Below are positions 1-5,848 of a DNA stretch of 8,604 bases, one piece after another. The notes under the pieces are model-generated. The model was not told the origin of the DNA and ran no database searches. It saw only the letters and a program-made list of their open reading frames with translations. The DNA is taken from positions 1 through 8,604 of the forward strand of contig JADGBD010000074.1 in the NCBI GenBank assembly GCA_015231665.1. The letters run 5' to 3'. How positions within the stretch are numbered: position 1 is the first letter of the stretch; the number at the start of each line of letters is the position of its first letter. The stretch is from Gammaproteobacteria bacterium. GTDB lineage: Bacteria; Pseudomonadota; Gammaproteobacteria; Chromatiales; Chromatiaceae. The position numbers and the translations under genes are program-made.

Positions 1-1708
1 ACTGCTTTTCATCACGGGTGCGATTGGCGATCTGCCACATCTCGTTGGCCAGCAACTCCAGGGTCTGGACGTCGATATCGCTGTAGTCGCTAGCCTTGTT
101 ACCGACGCCGACGATCATCACCACCCGACCGCGATCGATCACCGGCACCGAGATCAGCCGATGCACCTCCGAATGACCCTGGGGCAGGCCGCGCCGGTCC
201 GGGGCATGGCTGTAGTCGTTGAACACCACCGGCTGGCGGATGCGCAAGGCATCGGCCCAGATGCCGGCCTGGCTTACCGGGTAATGGCGCTCATGCACGG
301 CGTGGCAGTAATGCTCCAGGGTGCGCTTGGACCAGGTGATCAGCTCGATGTGTTCCTGGTCCTCATCGATGAAATGGGCAAAGGAAATCTGACTGCCGGT
401 CAGTTCCTCAGCCATCTCCAGGGCATGCTGGAGAAACTCGGTACCCTCCACATGGCGGGCAGTGTGGGGCAGCTCCAGCAGGGCCTGGGCGCGATGGGCG
501 AGCAGCTGCAGCTCGTCCTCATAGGCCTTGATCTCGGTAATGTCGCGACAGAGGACGATAAAGCGGGCCGGCTGACCGGCGCCGGTGCGGGAGTTCTTCG
601 CCAGGGTGAAGGCGAAATGCCTGCTCCCCTGGGCTGAGTCCAGGGCAAAACGACCGCGGCCAAAGCCCTGGCTGTCCGCCTCCTCCAGGCCACGCTCCAG
701 GCTGGCCACCACCTCGGCGGGCAGGATTTGATCCAGCCGCCGGTCCGCCAGCTCGGCACAGGAGAGGACTGAATCGCGATTCATGCCGGCATGACAGGCA
801 TAGACCCGGCCCTGCCGGTCCAGCTCGAACAGCATGTCCGGGATCGCACCGAGAATGGATTCGAGCCGCTGCTGGGAACTGTGCAGCTCGGCATAGGGCC
901 GGGTGACCATCTCGACGAACAGGGCGCGATAGAGAAAGTAATAGGCCAGGACCTTGTAGAGATGGCCAAGCAGATTGTAGATGTCGGTGACATCGGCATA
1001 GAGGGTGAAGAAAAACTCGCTCATCGCCATGATGCTCACGGCAATGAACAGGGCCGGCGCATTGAATACCTGGGGTGCGGCCATGCGCCGCCAGAACAAC
1101 AGCGCGGCCGCCAGATAGAGGCCGATGATCAGGTATTCGCTGTAAATCTTGAACGGCGTCAGACCCTCACCGGCAACGAAGACCGTCGGCAGCCAGTCCG
1201 GACGGAACAGCACGAATCCGTGAATCGGCAGGCAGGCCAGCAGCACCACCAGCCACAGCAGGTTGCGCGAGCGCGCGCCGAGGCCCTCACGCCAGGGCCG
1301 CAGTGCCACCAGCAGCAAGGCCAGGGCGGCGAGCAAGCGGGCACTGAGCCAGAAGTAGATGGCCTTTTCCGCACCGCTGGGGGTGACGAAATCCGACATG
1401 CCCGAATATGAGATGGTGTGGCTGAAATCCAGCAGGGCAACCCCGGCGAAGGCGCTGCTGAGGATCACCACATTGGCCGGCAGCTGCGGCCGCTGTGCAT
1501 CCCAGCCGACGGCGACGATCAGCATTGCCATGCCGATGGCGAGCATCTCCAGCAGGCTGTGCAGGGGCACGTAGCTGGCGATGCCTTTGGTACCGGGAAT
1601 GCTCGGCAGGAACATGGCCAGCAGGAGGATCGCCAGCAGGCTGCCGAGGAGAATCGAGGCGCTAAACAGCTCCCGCCGGTAGGACGGGTCCGGCATCAGC
1701 CCATTCAT
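1..1708 (-). CDS. Membrane sensor with MASE3, PAS and GAF domains (partial, C-terminus outside window)
   Basis: The frame is open for 569 codons from the ATG at 1708 to the left edge, with no stop or frameshift, so the C-terminus is missing. Residues 14-268 are hydrophobic with about seven or eight membrane helices. They carry MASE3-like signatures: a D-FSHT-ISYSGM stretch near residue 95 and DIYNLLGH at 242-249. A PAS domain follows (about 279-390, ending with RDITEIKAYEDEL), then a GAF domain (about 409-562) with AGIWADALR (481-489), FNDY (496-499), GLPQGH (507-512) and VGVGNK (533-538). MASE3 is a membrane sensory module of bacterial histidine kinases, diguanylate cyclases and related proteins; its ligand is unknown to me. 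The ATG overlaps the TGA of the upstream HD-GYP regulator as ATGA, so the two are probably translationally coupled. AAAGG lies about 9 bases upstream. The missing output domain could be a histidine kinase or GGDEF/EAL; this cannot be decided here. Confidence 0.9.
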   Translation of the reverse strand, partial: MNGLMPDPSYRRELFSASILLGSLLAILLLAMFLPSIPGTKGIASYVPLHSLLEMLAIGMAMLIVAVGWDAQRPQLPANVVILSSAFAGVALLDFSHTISYSGMSDFVTPSGAEKAIYFWLSARLLAALALLLVALRPWREGLGARSRNLLWLVVLLACLPIHGFVLFRPDWLPTVFVAGEGLTPFKIYSEYLIIGLYLAAALLFWRRMAAPQVFNAPALFIAVSIMAMSEFFFTLYADVTDIYNLLGHLYKVLAYYFLYRALFVEMVTRPYAELHSSQQRLESILGAIPDMLFELDRQGRVYACHAGMNRDSVLSCAELADRRLDQILPAEVVASLERGLEEADSQGFGRGRFALDSAQGSRHFAFTLAKNSRTGAGQPARFIVLCRDITEIKAYEDELQLLAHRAQALLELPHTARHVEGTEFLQHALEMAEELTGSQISFAHFIDEDQEHIELITWSKRTLEHYCHAVHERHYPVSQAGIWADALRIRQPVVFNDYSHAPDRRGLPQGHSEVHRLISVPVIDRGRVVMIVGVGNKASDYSDIDVQTLELLANEMWQIANRTRDEKQ

Positions 1709-2799
1709 GCTTTCACGCCTTTGTCTCTGTAACAACGTGCGGTTTCGACGAACTGCTCAAAACAGCTGGAGAAGGCATCGGCGACATCGGGGTCGAAGTG
1801 GCTGCCGCGCTCGGCAAGGATGATGTCACGGGCCTCGCTAAACTCCATCGCCGGTTTGTAGCTGCGCTTGGAGATGAGGGCGTCGAACACATCCGCCACC
1901 GCCATCAGCCGCGCCGATACCGGGATGCTGTCGCCAGCGAGGCGATCCGGATAACCCCTGCCATCCCAGCGCTCGTGATGCCAGCGCGCCACCTCCTTGG
2001 CCAGGCCGAGAAAGGCTACCGGCTTTTCGATGTCGCGCTCGGCCTCTTCGATAGCCTGGGCACCGAACAGGGTGTGCATCTTCATCGCATCGTATTCCGC
2101 CGGGGTCAGCTTGCCCGGCTTGAGCAGGATTTGATCGGGGATGCCGACCTTGCCGATGTCGTGCAGGGGCGCGGATTTGGCCAGCATGTCGATGAAGCCG
2201 TTGTGCATGGCATGGCTGAAGCGGGGATGGTCGCGCAGCTTGTGGGAGAGGATGCGCACATAGTTCTGGGTGCGCAGGATGTGCTCCCCAGTCTCGGGGT
2301 CACGGATTTCGGCGAGATGGGCCAGGGCGCGGATGCTGGCGTCCTGCACCACCAGGTTCTCCTGCATGCGCCGGCCAATCTCGGCTTCGAGAAACAGATT
2401 CTTGTCGTGGAGGAAATCCAGGGCGTGCTTCAGGGTCAGGTGATTCTTCACCCGCGCCAGCAATATCGCCGGCTTGATCGGCTTGGACAGATAATCCACC
2501 GCGCCCAGGGCAAAGCCGTGCTCCTCGTCCTCCTGCCCTTCCATGGAGGTGACAAAGAGCACCGGGATGTCTTGGGTGGCGGGGTTGCGCTGGAGAATCT
2601 GCAGCACATCAAAGCCGCTCAGGTGCGGCATCACCACATCCAGCAAAATCAGCTCGGGGCGGGGCTTGGTCATCACCACCTCAAGGGCGCGCTCGCCCGA
2701 GTTGGCAATGCGCACCTGATAGAGGGGCGAGAGAATTCTGCTCATGGTGGCGAGCGTGGTGGGTTCGTCATCGACCAGCAGAATCGGCGGTTTGTTCAT
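1705..2799 (-). CDS. REC-HD-GYP response regulator, probable cyclic-di-GMP phosphodiesterase
   Basis: 364 residues from the ATG at 2799. Residues 1-125 form a receiver domain: acidic pair D10-D11, phospho-acceptor D54 in LILLDVVMP, T84, and K107 in SKP. A helical linker leads to an HD-GYP domain (about 155-355) with H173 in GEHILRT, the HD pair H213-D214 in PLHDIGKVGIPD, H242, H274-H275, and the GYP motif at 282-284 in WDGRGYP. All the metal-binding and signature residues I expect are present, so an active phosphodiesterase cleaving c-di-GMP is likely. That is a family inference, not shown here. Phosphorylation at D54 would control output. A longer TTG start at 2823 is possible, but it adds eight residues before the normal receiver start and has no ribosome site, so ATG 2799 was chosen. 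The gene is the first of a two-gene unit with the MASE3 sensor. Confidence 0.93.
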   Translation of the reverse strand: MNKPPILLVDDEPTTLATMSRILSPLYQVRIANSGERALEVVMTKPRPELILLDVVMPHLSGFDVLQILQRNPATQDIPVLFVTSMEGQEDEEHGFALGAVDYLSKPIKPAILLARVKNHLTLKHALDFLHDKNLFLEAEIGRRMQENLVVQDASIRALAHLAEIRDPETGEHILRTQNYVRILSHKLRDHPRFSHAMHNGFIDMLAKSAPLHDIGKVGIPDQILLKPGKLTPAEYDAMKMHTLFGAQAIEEAERDIEKPVAFLGLAKEVARWHHERWDGRGYPDRLAGDSIPVSARLMAVADVFDALISKRSYKPAMEFSEARDIILAERGSHFDPDVADAFSSCFEQFVETARCYRDKGVKA

Positions 2800-2833
2800 G
2801 CAGTGATTATATATCCATCCCAATAGGCAACAA
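2798..2833 (-). promoter_or_regulatory. Candidate sigma70 promoter giving a nearly leaderless HD-GYP transcript
   Basis: On the minus strand TTGTTG (2833-2828) is followed after 16 bases by a perfect TATAAT (2811-2806). Transcription would normally start 6-8 bases further on, at 2800-2798, which is the A of the ATG at 2799 or beside it. No Shine-Dalgarno sequence lies at normal spacing from that ATG; the nearest purine run, GGGATGG, is too far upstream and inside the promoter spacer. The predicted mRNA is therefore leaderless or almost so. Seen by eye, not tested. Confidence 0.45.
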
Positions 2834-2890
2834 TTTTTTTGTCGATTTCAGGCCATTGCCGCGGTGGCTGGGGCATTTGACCGATGAATT

Positions 2891-2919
2891 TTGTCCTGAT
2901 CGAAAATAGGGTCTAAGAT
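2891..2919 (+). promoter_or_regulatory. Candidate sigma70 promoter for ppk2
   Basis: TTGTCC (2891-2896) and TAAGAT (2914-2919) are separated by 17 bases. The expected start near 2926 would leave a leader of about 35 bases containing the ppk2 ribosome site. A TTGACC at 2877-2882 is a better -35 match but has no matching -10 at normal spacing. The rest of the 2834-2960 intergenic region shows no clear operator or riboswitch. Confidence 0.4.
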
Positions 2920-2947
2920 TGCGTTCTTGTTACCACCACGGCGGGAA

Positions 2948-2953
2948 AGAGGA
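2948..2953 (+). promoter_or_regulatory. Ribosome binding site fixing the ppk2 start
   Basis: AGAGGA sits 7 bases before the ATG at 2961. This supports that start over the upstream in-frame TTG at 2919, which overlaps the candidate -10 element and would add 14 residues unlike the family N-terminus. Confidence 0.75.
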
Positions 2954-2960
2954 AATCAGC

Positions 2961-4472
2961 ATGTTTGAAGCGGCAAAACTCCAGCGCAAGGTATCCAAGG
3001 AAGATTTCAAGCAACAGGAAACCGATCTGCGCACCGATCTCCTGGAAATGCAGCGGGCCCTCAGGGAAAACGGCAAGACCAAGATTATCATTCTCATCGC
3101 CGGGGTCGAGGGTGCCGGCAAGGGCGAGGTAGTCAATCGCCTGAACGAATGGATGGATGCCCGCGGCATCGCCACCTACGCCTTCTGGGAGGAAAGCGAC
3201 GAAGAGCGTGATCACCCCCACTTCTGGCGCTTCTGGCGCAAGCTGCCCCCCAGGGGCCAGATCGCCATCTTCTTCGGTGGCTGGTACCAGAAGCCCATCG
3301 AGGAGCGGGTGTTGGGTAACTGGGACGACGAGCGGATGAACGAGGAGTTTCGCCGCATTGCCGGCATCGAGCGGATGCTCTCCGAGCACGGCGCCCTGCT
3401 GAAGTTCTGGTACCACATGGATGCAAAGGACCAGCACAACCGCCTCAAGGAACTCTCTCGGGATGACCGCAGTCGCTGGAAAATGCTGCCGAAGAAAAAG
3501 CAGTTCAGCCAGCATTACGAAGAATTCGAGCAGATCGCCGAGCGCCTGATCCGCCACACCGATTACGGCTTCGCCCCCTGGTACATCATCGAGGCCAGCG
3601 ACCGCCGCTACCGCGACCTGACCACCGCCCGCACCCTGCTCAACGTCGCCCGCAAGCGGCTGGCCGAGTCCTGTGAGAAGCCGGTAGTCAGCAGCGACAA
3701 CCCCAACGCCGAGCCTGATGCACCGCTTTCCGCCGAGGCCCAGACCACCATTCTGGATCGGGTTGACCTGAGCAAGAGCCTCAGCCGCGACGACTACCGC
3801 AAGCAGCTGGCAGCCCTGCAGGTCGAGGCCAACGAACTGGTGTGGGAGGCCTACAACCGCAAGCTGGCAACGGTGCTGGTGTTCGAGGGCTGGGATGCCG
3901 GCGGCAAGGGCGGCGCTATCCGCCGCTTCACCAGCGCCATCGACGCCCGCCTCTATCGCTACATCTCCATCGCCGCGCCCACCGATGAGGAACGGGCGCA
4001 TCAGTACCTCTGGCGCTTTTGGCGGCATGTGCCCGCGGCCGGGCGCATCAGCATCTTCGACCGTTCCTGGTACGGCCGGGTGCTGGTGGAGCGGGTAGAA
4101 GGCTTTGCCAGCGAGCACGAATGGCGCCGGGCCTATAACGAGATCAACGACTTTGAAGGCCAGCTGATCGACAACGGCACCCTGGTGCTCAAATTCTGGC
4201 TGCACATCGACCAGGACGAACAGCTACGCCGCTTCAAAGAGCGAGAACAGGTGCCCTACAAGGCCCACAAGATCACCGAGGAAGACTGGCGCAACCGCGA
4301 AAAATGGGACGAGTACAAGCACGCGGTGAACGAAATGGTGGTGCGCACCAGCACCCAGCTGGCACCCTGGATCATCATCCCCAGCAACGACAAAAGCTAC
4401 GCCCGGGTGGAGGTGCTCAAGCAGATCTGCAGCCACCTCAAAGCACACTTGAAAAGGCACAAGGAAAAATAA
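2961..4472 (+). CDS. pap: Two-domain PPK2-family polyphosphate:AMP phosphotransferase
   Basis: 503 residues from the ATG at 2961. The protein contains two tandem PPK2 kinase domains. The N-terminal domain (about 15-235) has a Walker A loop GVEGAGKG at 48-55. The C-terminal domain (about 275-500) has GWDAGGKGG at 310-318, FDRSWYGR at 366-373, and a lid-like segment beginning KITEEDW. The fused layout and length of about 500 match the class known to transfer phosphate from polyphosphate to AMP, making ADP in the cytoplasm; single-domain PPK2 enzymes act on ADP or GDP. In the N-terminal domain the position of FDRSWY reads FFGGWY (104-109), losing the Asp and Arg, so catalysis is probably confined to the C-terminal half. 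The gene is monocistronic, divergent from the HD-GYP regulator and convergent with tatD. Its TAA stop directly abuts a heptamer repeat array. AMP specificity is inferred from architecture. Confidence 0.92.
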   Translation: MFEAAKLQRKVSKEDFKQQETDLRTDLLEMQRALRENGKTKIIILIAGVEGAGKGEVVNRLNEWMDARGIATYAFWEESDEERDHPHFWRFWRKLPPRGQIAIFFGGWYQKPIEERVLGNWDDERMNEEFRRIAGIERMLSEHGALLKFWYHMDAKDQHNRLKELSRDDRSRWKMLPKKKQFSQHYEEFEQIAERLIRHTDYGFAPWYIIEASDRRYRDLTTARTLLNVARKRLAESCEKPVVSSDNPNAEPDAPLSAEAQTTILDRVDLSKSLSRDDYRKQLAALQVEANELVWEAYNRKLATVLVFEGWDAGGKGGAIRRFTSAIDARLYRYISIAAPTDEERAHQYLWRFWRHVPAAGRISIFDRSWYGRVLVERVEGFASEHEWRRAYNEINDFEGQLIDNGTLVLKFWLHIDQDEQLRRFKEREQVPYKAHKITEEDWRNREKWDEYKHAVNEMVVRTSTQLAPWIIIPSNDKSYARVEVLKQICSHLKAHLKRHKEK

Positions 4473-4508
4473 AGTTTGAAGGGTGAAGTTAGAAGTTTGA
4501 AGTGATGT

Positions 4509-4527
4509 GCGCTTCGCGCGTATTTTT
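4509..4527 (+). terminator. Rho-independent terminator candidate after ppk2
   Basis: GCGC-TTC-GCGC (4509-4519) forms a short, strong hairpin followed by GTATTTTT on the plus strand. It lies 37 bases after the ppk2 stop, inside the foldback repeat, and could be strengthened or disturbed by pairing of the outer arms. Confidence 0.55.
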
Positions 4528-4546
4528 AAAAAAAACGCCGAAGGCG
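4528..4546 (-). terminator. Rho-independent terminator candidate after tatD
   Basis: On the minus strand CGCC-TTC-GGCG (4546-4536) is followed by eight T residues (4535-4528). It lies 30 bases past the tatD stop and would end the mltG-to-tatD transcript. It is back to back with the plus-strand terminator, so the pair separates the convergent genes. Confidence 0.65.
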
Positions 4547-4575
4547 ACCGCACTTCACACTTCAAACTTCACACT

Positions 4576-5349
4576 TCAAACTTTTAAAAACAGCCTCGCA
4601 AAGTTCTCATTAGTCAGCTCAGCCATGTCTTCCACGGGCATGTCTCTTAGGTTTGCTAGGCATTGGGCGACCAGGGAGACATATCTGGGCTCGTTGGGCT
4701 TGCCGCGGTGGGGTACCGGCGCCAGGTAGGGGCAGTCGGTCTCGATGAGGATGCGCTCCAGGGGTACGCGCTTGGCGGTTTCGCGCAGGTCTTCGGCGGT
4801 CTTGAAGGTGACTATGCCGGAGAAGGAGATGTAAAAGCCCATCTCCAGCGCCTGCTCGGCCATTTCCCAGTTCTCGGTGAAGCAGTGCATCACCCCGCCG
4901 ACCTGCTCCGCGCCCTCCTCGCGCATGATTCTGATGGTGTCCTCGCGGGCTTCGCGGGTGTGGATGATCAACGGCTTGGCGCAGAGTTTGGCGGCGCGGA
5001 TATGGTTGCGGAAGCGCTGCTGCTGCCACTCCAGATCGCCCTTGCTGTGAAAATAATCCAGCCCGGTCTCGCCAATGGCGACGTTCTGGCCATGGCAGGC
5101 CAGCTCCACCAGTTCTTCCGGCTCCGGCGTGCGCCGGTCGGGCTCGTTGGGATGCACGCCAACGGAGACGAAGATGTCATCCTCCCCTTCCACCAGACGC
5201 AACATGCCCGGATAGCGATCCAGATCAATACTGACGCAGAGCATGCGCCCTACCCCAGCCTCGCGGGTCTGCTGCAGAAAGGCGGAGAAATCGCCGGCAT
5301 AGGGCTTGAGATCGACCCGATCCAGGTGGCAGTGGGAATCAGTGAACAT
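4576..5349 (-). CDS. tatD: TatD-family metal-dependent hydrolase/DNase
   Basis: 257 residues, the usual TatD length, forming one TIM-barrel amidohydrolase-type domain. Expected metal ligands are all visible: H6 and H8 in DSHCHLD, E94 in GETGLDY, H130 in IIHTRE, H155 in MHCFTEN and D205 in IETDCPYLAP. Family members are cytoplasmic Mg-dependent 3'-5' exonucleases or DNases. The context (last gene after tmk, holB, pilZ) matches the YcfH-type paralogue found at this locus. The ATG at 5349 has only a weak AGG about 10 bases upstream. The C-terminus is odd: the normal ending ARLF runs into the heptamer repeat, which encodes the last two residues (K256, V257) and the TGA. It is separated from pilZ by a 124-base gap containing two repeat arrays. 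I saw no convincing promoter in that gap, so cotranscription with the operon is likely. Confidence 0.94.
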   Translation of the reverse strand: MFTDSHCHLDRVDLKPYAGDFSAFLQQTREAGVGRMLCVSIDLDRYPGMLRLVEGEDDIFVSVGVHPNEPDRRTPEPEELVELACHGQNVAIGETGLDYFHSKGDLEWQQQRFRNHIRAAKLCAKPLIIHTREAREDTIRIMREEGAEQVGGVMHCFTENWEMAEQALEMGFYISFSGIVTFKTAEDLRETAKRVPLERILIETDCPYLAPVPHRGKPNEPRYVSLVAQCLANLRDMPVEDMAELTNENFARLFLKV

Positions 5350-5372
5350 GGGATTTACCTATCCGGCAAAAA

Positions 5373-5409
5373 GGACGCAGAGGTCGCTGAGAAGCGCAGA
5401 GATCGCAGA
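5373..5409. repeat. Nonamer tandem array (NNNCGCAGA) upstream of tatD
   Basis: On the plus strand four units run head to tail: GGACGCAGA, GGTCGCTGA, GAAGCGCAGA (10 bases) and GATCGCAGA. The array ends 23 bases upstream of the tatD ATG (5349, minus strand). It shares unit form and the 9-9-10 spacing with the array upstream of tmk at 7459-7486. Confidence 0.65.
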
Positions 5410-5432
5410 GATTGAATAAATTGGTGAGTTCG

Positions 5433-5473
5433 ACCCACTTCACACTTCAAACTTAACTCCCACCCTTCAAACT
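5433..5473 (-). repeat. Solo AGTKTGA heptamer array directly after pilZ
   Basis: Read on the minus strand, the array starts right after the first TA of the pilZ TAA stop: AGTTTGA (5473-5467), AGGGTGG (5466-5460), a 6-base remnant GAGTTA (5459-5454), AGTTTGA (5453-5447), AGTGTGA (5446-5440) and AGTGGGT (5439-5433). The first 16 bases, TAAAGTTTGAAGGGTG, are identical to those at the end of ppk2, and both copies carry a degenerate third unit containing AGTTA. It therefore appears homologous to the ppk2-side arm and not an independent expansion. Inverted partner arm and terminator core are absent. Confidence 0.8.
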
Positions 5474-5824
5474 TTACATAGTGTGCGTCGGCCGCTCGGC
5501 CTGCAGTGCCCCAGCAAGGTAGCCTTCGATCTTGTTGCGGGCGCTGCCCTCGTCCTGCTCACCGAACTGCACCCCTATGCCGTGGGAGCGATTGCCCTCG
5601 GCGCCCACCGGGGTGATCCAGACCACCTTGCCCGCCACCGGGATGCGCTCGGCCTCTTCCATCAGCGACAGCAGCATGAACACCTCTTCCCCCAGCTGAT
5701 AGCGTTTGGTGGTGGGGATGAACAGACCGCCGTTTTTGACAAAGGGCATATAGGCTGCGTAGAGGGCATTCTTGTCCTTGATGCTCAATGACAGAATCCC
5801 CTTTTGACCTCCAGGCATACTCAT
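5474..5824 (-). CDS. pilZ: Type IV pilus assembly protein PilZ
   Basis: 116 residues, a single PilZ domain. The sequence closely follows the pseudomonad-type PilZ: GILSLSIKDKNALYAAYMPF near the start, NGGLFIPTTKRYQLGEEVFMLL in the middle, VAGKVVWITP, then GIGVQF and a C-terminal tail ending PTHTM. The c-di-GMP binding motifs RxxxR and D/NxSxxG typical of other PilZ-domain proteins are not present, which agrees with the known behaviour of this orthologue: it works through protein partners in type IV pilus biogenesis, not by nucleotide binding. The start at 5824 is supported by GGAGGAGG 7 bases upstream. The gene follows holB after 24 bases, so cotranscription is expected. The TAA stop is followed at once by the heptamer array. 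No other pilus gene is in the window. Confidence 0.95.
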   Translation of the reverse strand: MSMPGGQKGILSLSIKDKNALYAAYMPFVKNGGLFIPTTKRYQLGEEVFMLLSLMEEAERIPVAGKVVWITPVGAEGNRSHGIGVQFGEQDEGSARNKIEGYLAGALQAERPTHTM

Positions 5825-5831
5825 GGTCTCG

Positions 5832-5839
5832 CCTCCTCC
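5832..5839 (-). promoter_or_regulatory. Strong ribosome binding site of pilZ
   Basis: GGAGGAGG on the minus strand, 7 bases before the ATG at 5824. It is the strongest Shine-Dalgarno sequence in the cluster and favours the first Met over the second one two codons later. Confidence 0.8.
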
Positions 5840-5848
5840 AGGTTGGAG

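Larger units (their letters stand above)
4473..4585. repeat. Foldback repeat with AGTKTGA heptamer arms between convergent ppk2 and tatD
   Basis: The left arm on the plus strand is five 7-base units in exact register from 4473 to 4507: AGTTTGA, AGGGTGA, AGTTAGA, AGTTTGA, AGTGATG. The right arm on the minus strand is four perfect units, alternating AGTTTGA and AGTGTGA, from 4582 down to 4555, plus a degenerate fifth at 4554-4548. The two arms are imperfect inverted copies able to pair over about 35 bases. The interior (4509-4546) is itself an imperfect inverted repeat made of two small hairpins with T/A runs. The left arm begins immediately after the ppk2 stop, and the right arm contains the tatD stop. 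No open reading frame lies inside. Confidence 0.85.

Noticed and set aside
1..1708. Possible frameshift or pseudogene in the leftmost region, where several short frames appear on both strands
   Set aside because: Codon-by-codon reading of the minus strand from ATG 1708 gives one continuous frame with MASE3, PAS and GAF domains in order.
1798..2826. 342-codon open frame on the plus strand, opposite the HD-GYP regulator
   Set aside because: It has no recognisable motif, and the minus strand carries full REC and HD-GYP signatures over the same span.
2877..2882. TTGACC as the -35 element of ppk2
   Set aside because: No -10-like hexamer lies 16-18 bases downstream; TTGTCC/TAAGAT fits better.
2913..4205. 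430-codon open frame on the minus strand, opposite ppk2
   Set aside because: The plus-strand frame encodes a clear two-domain PPK2 with intact motifs. The opposite frame shows no recognisable domain and is a typical shadow in GC-rich DNA.
4473..4585. CRISPR-like array
   Set aside because: Repeat units are 7 bases with no spacers and occur in inverted orientation; no cas genes are nearby.
4663..5415. 250-codon open frame on the plus strand, opposite tatD
   Set aside because: TatD metal ligands are all present on the minus strand. The plus frame has no family features and runs into the nonamer repeat.
5350..5432. A separate tatD promoter in the pilZ-tatD gap
   Set aside because: No -35/-10 pair at acceptable spacing was found on the minus strand, and the sequence is dominated by the nonamer repeat.
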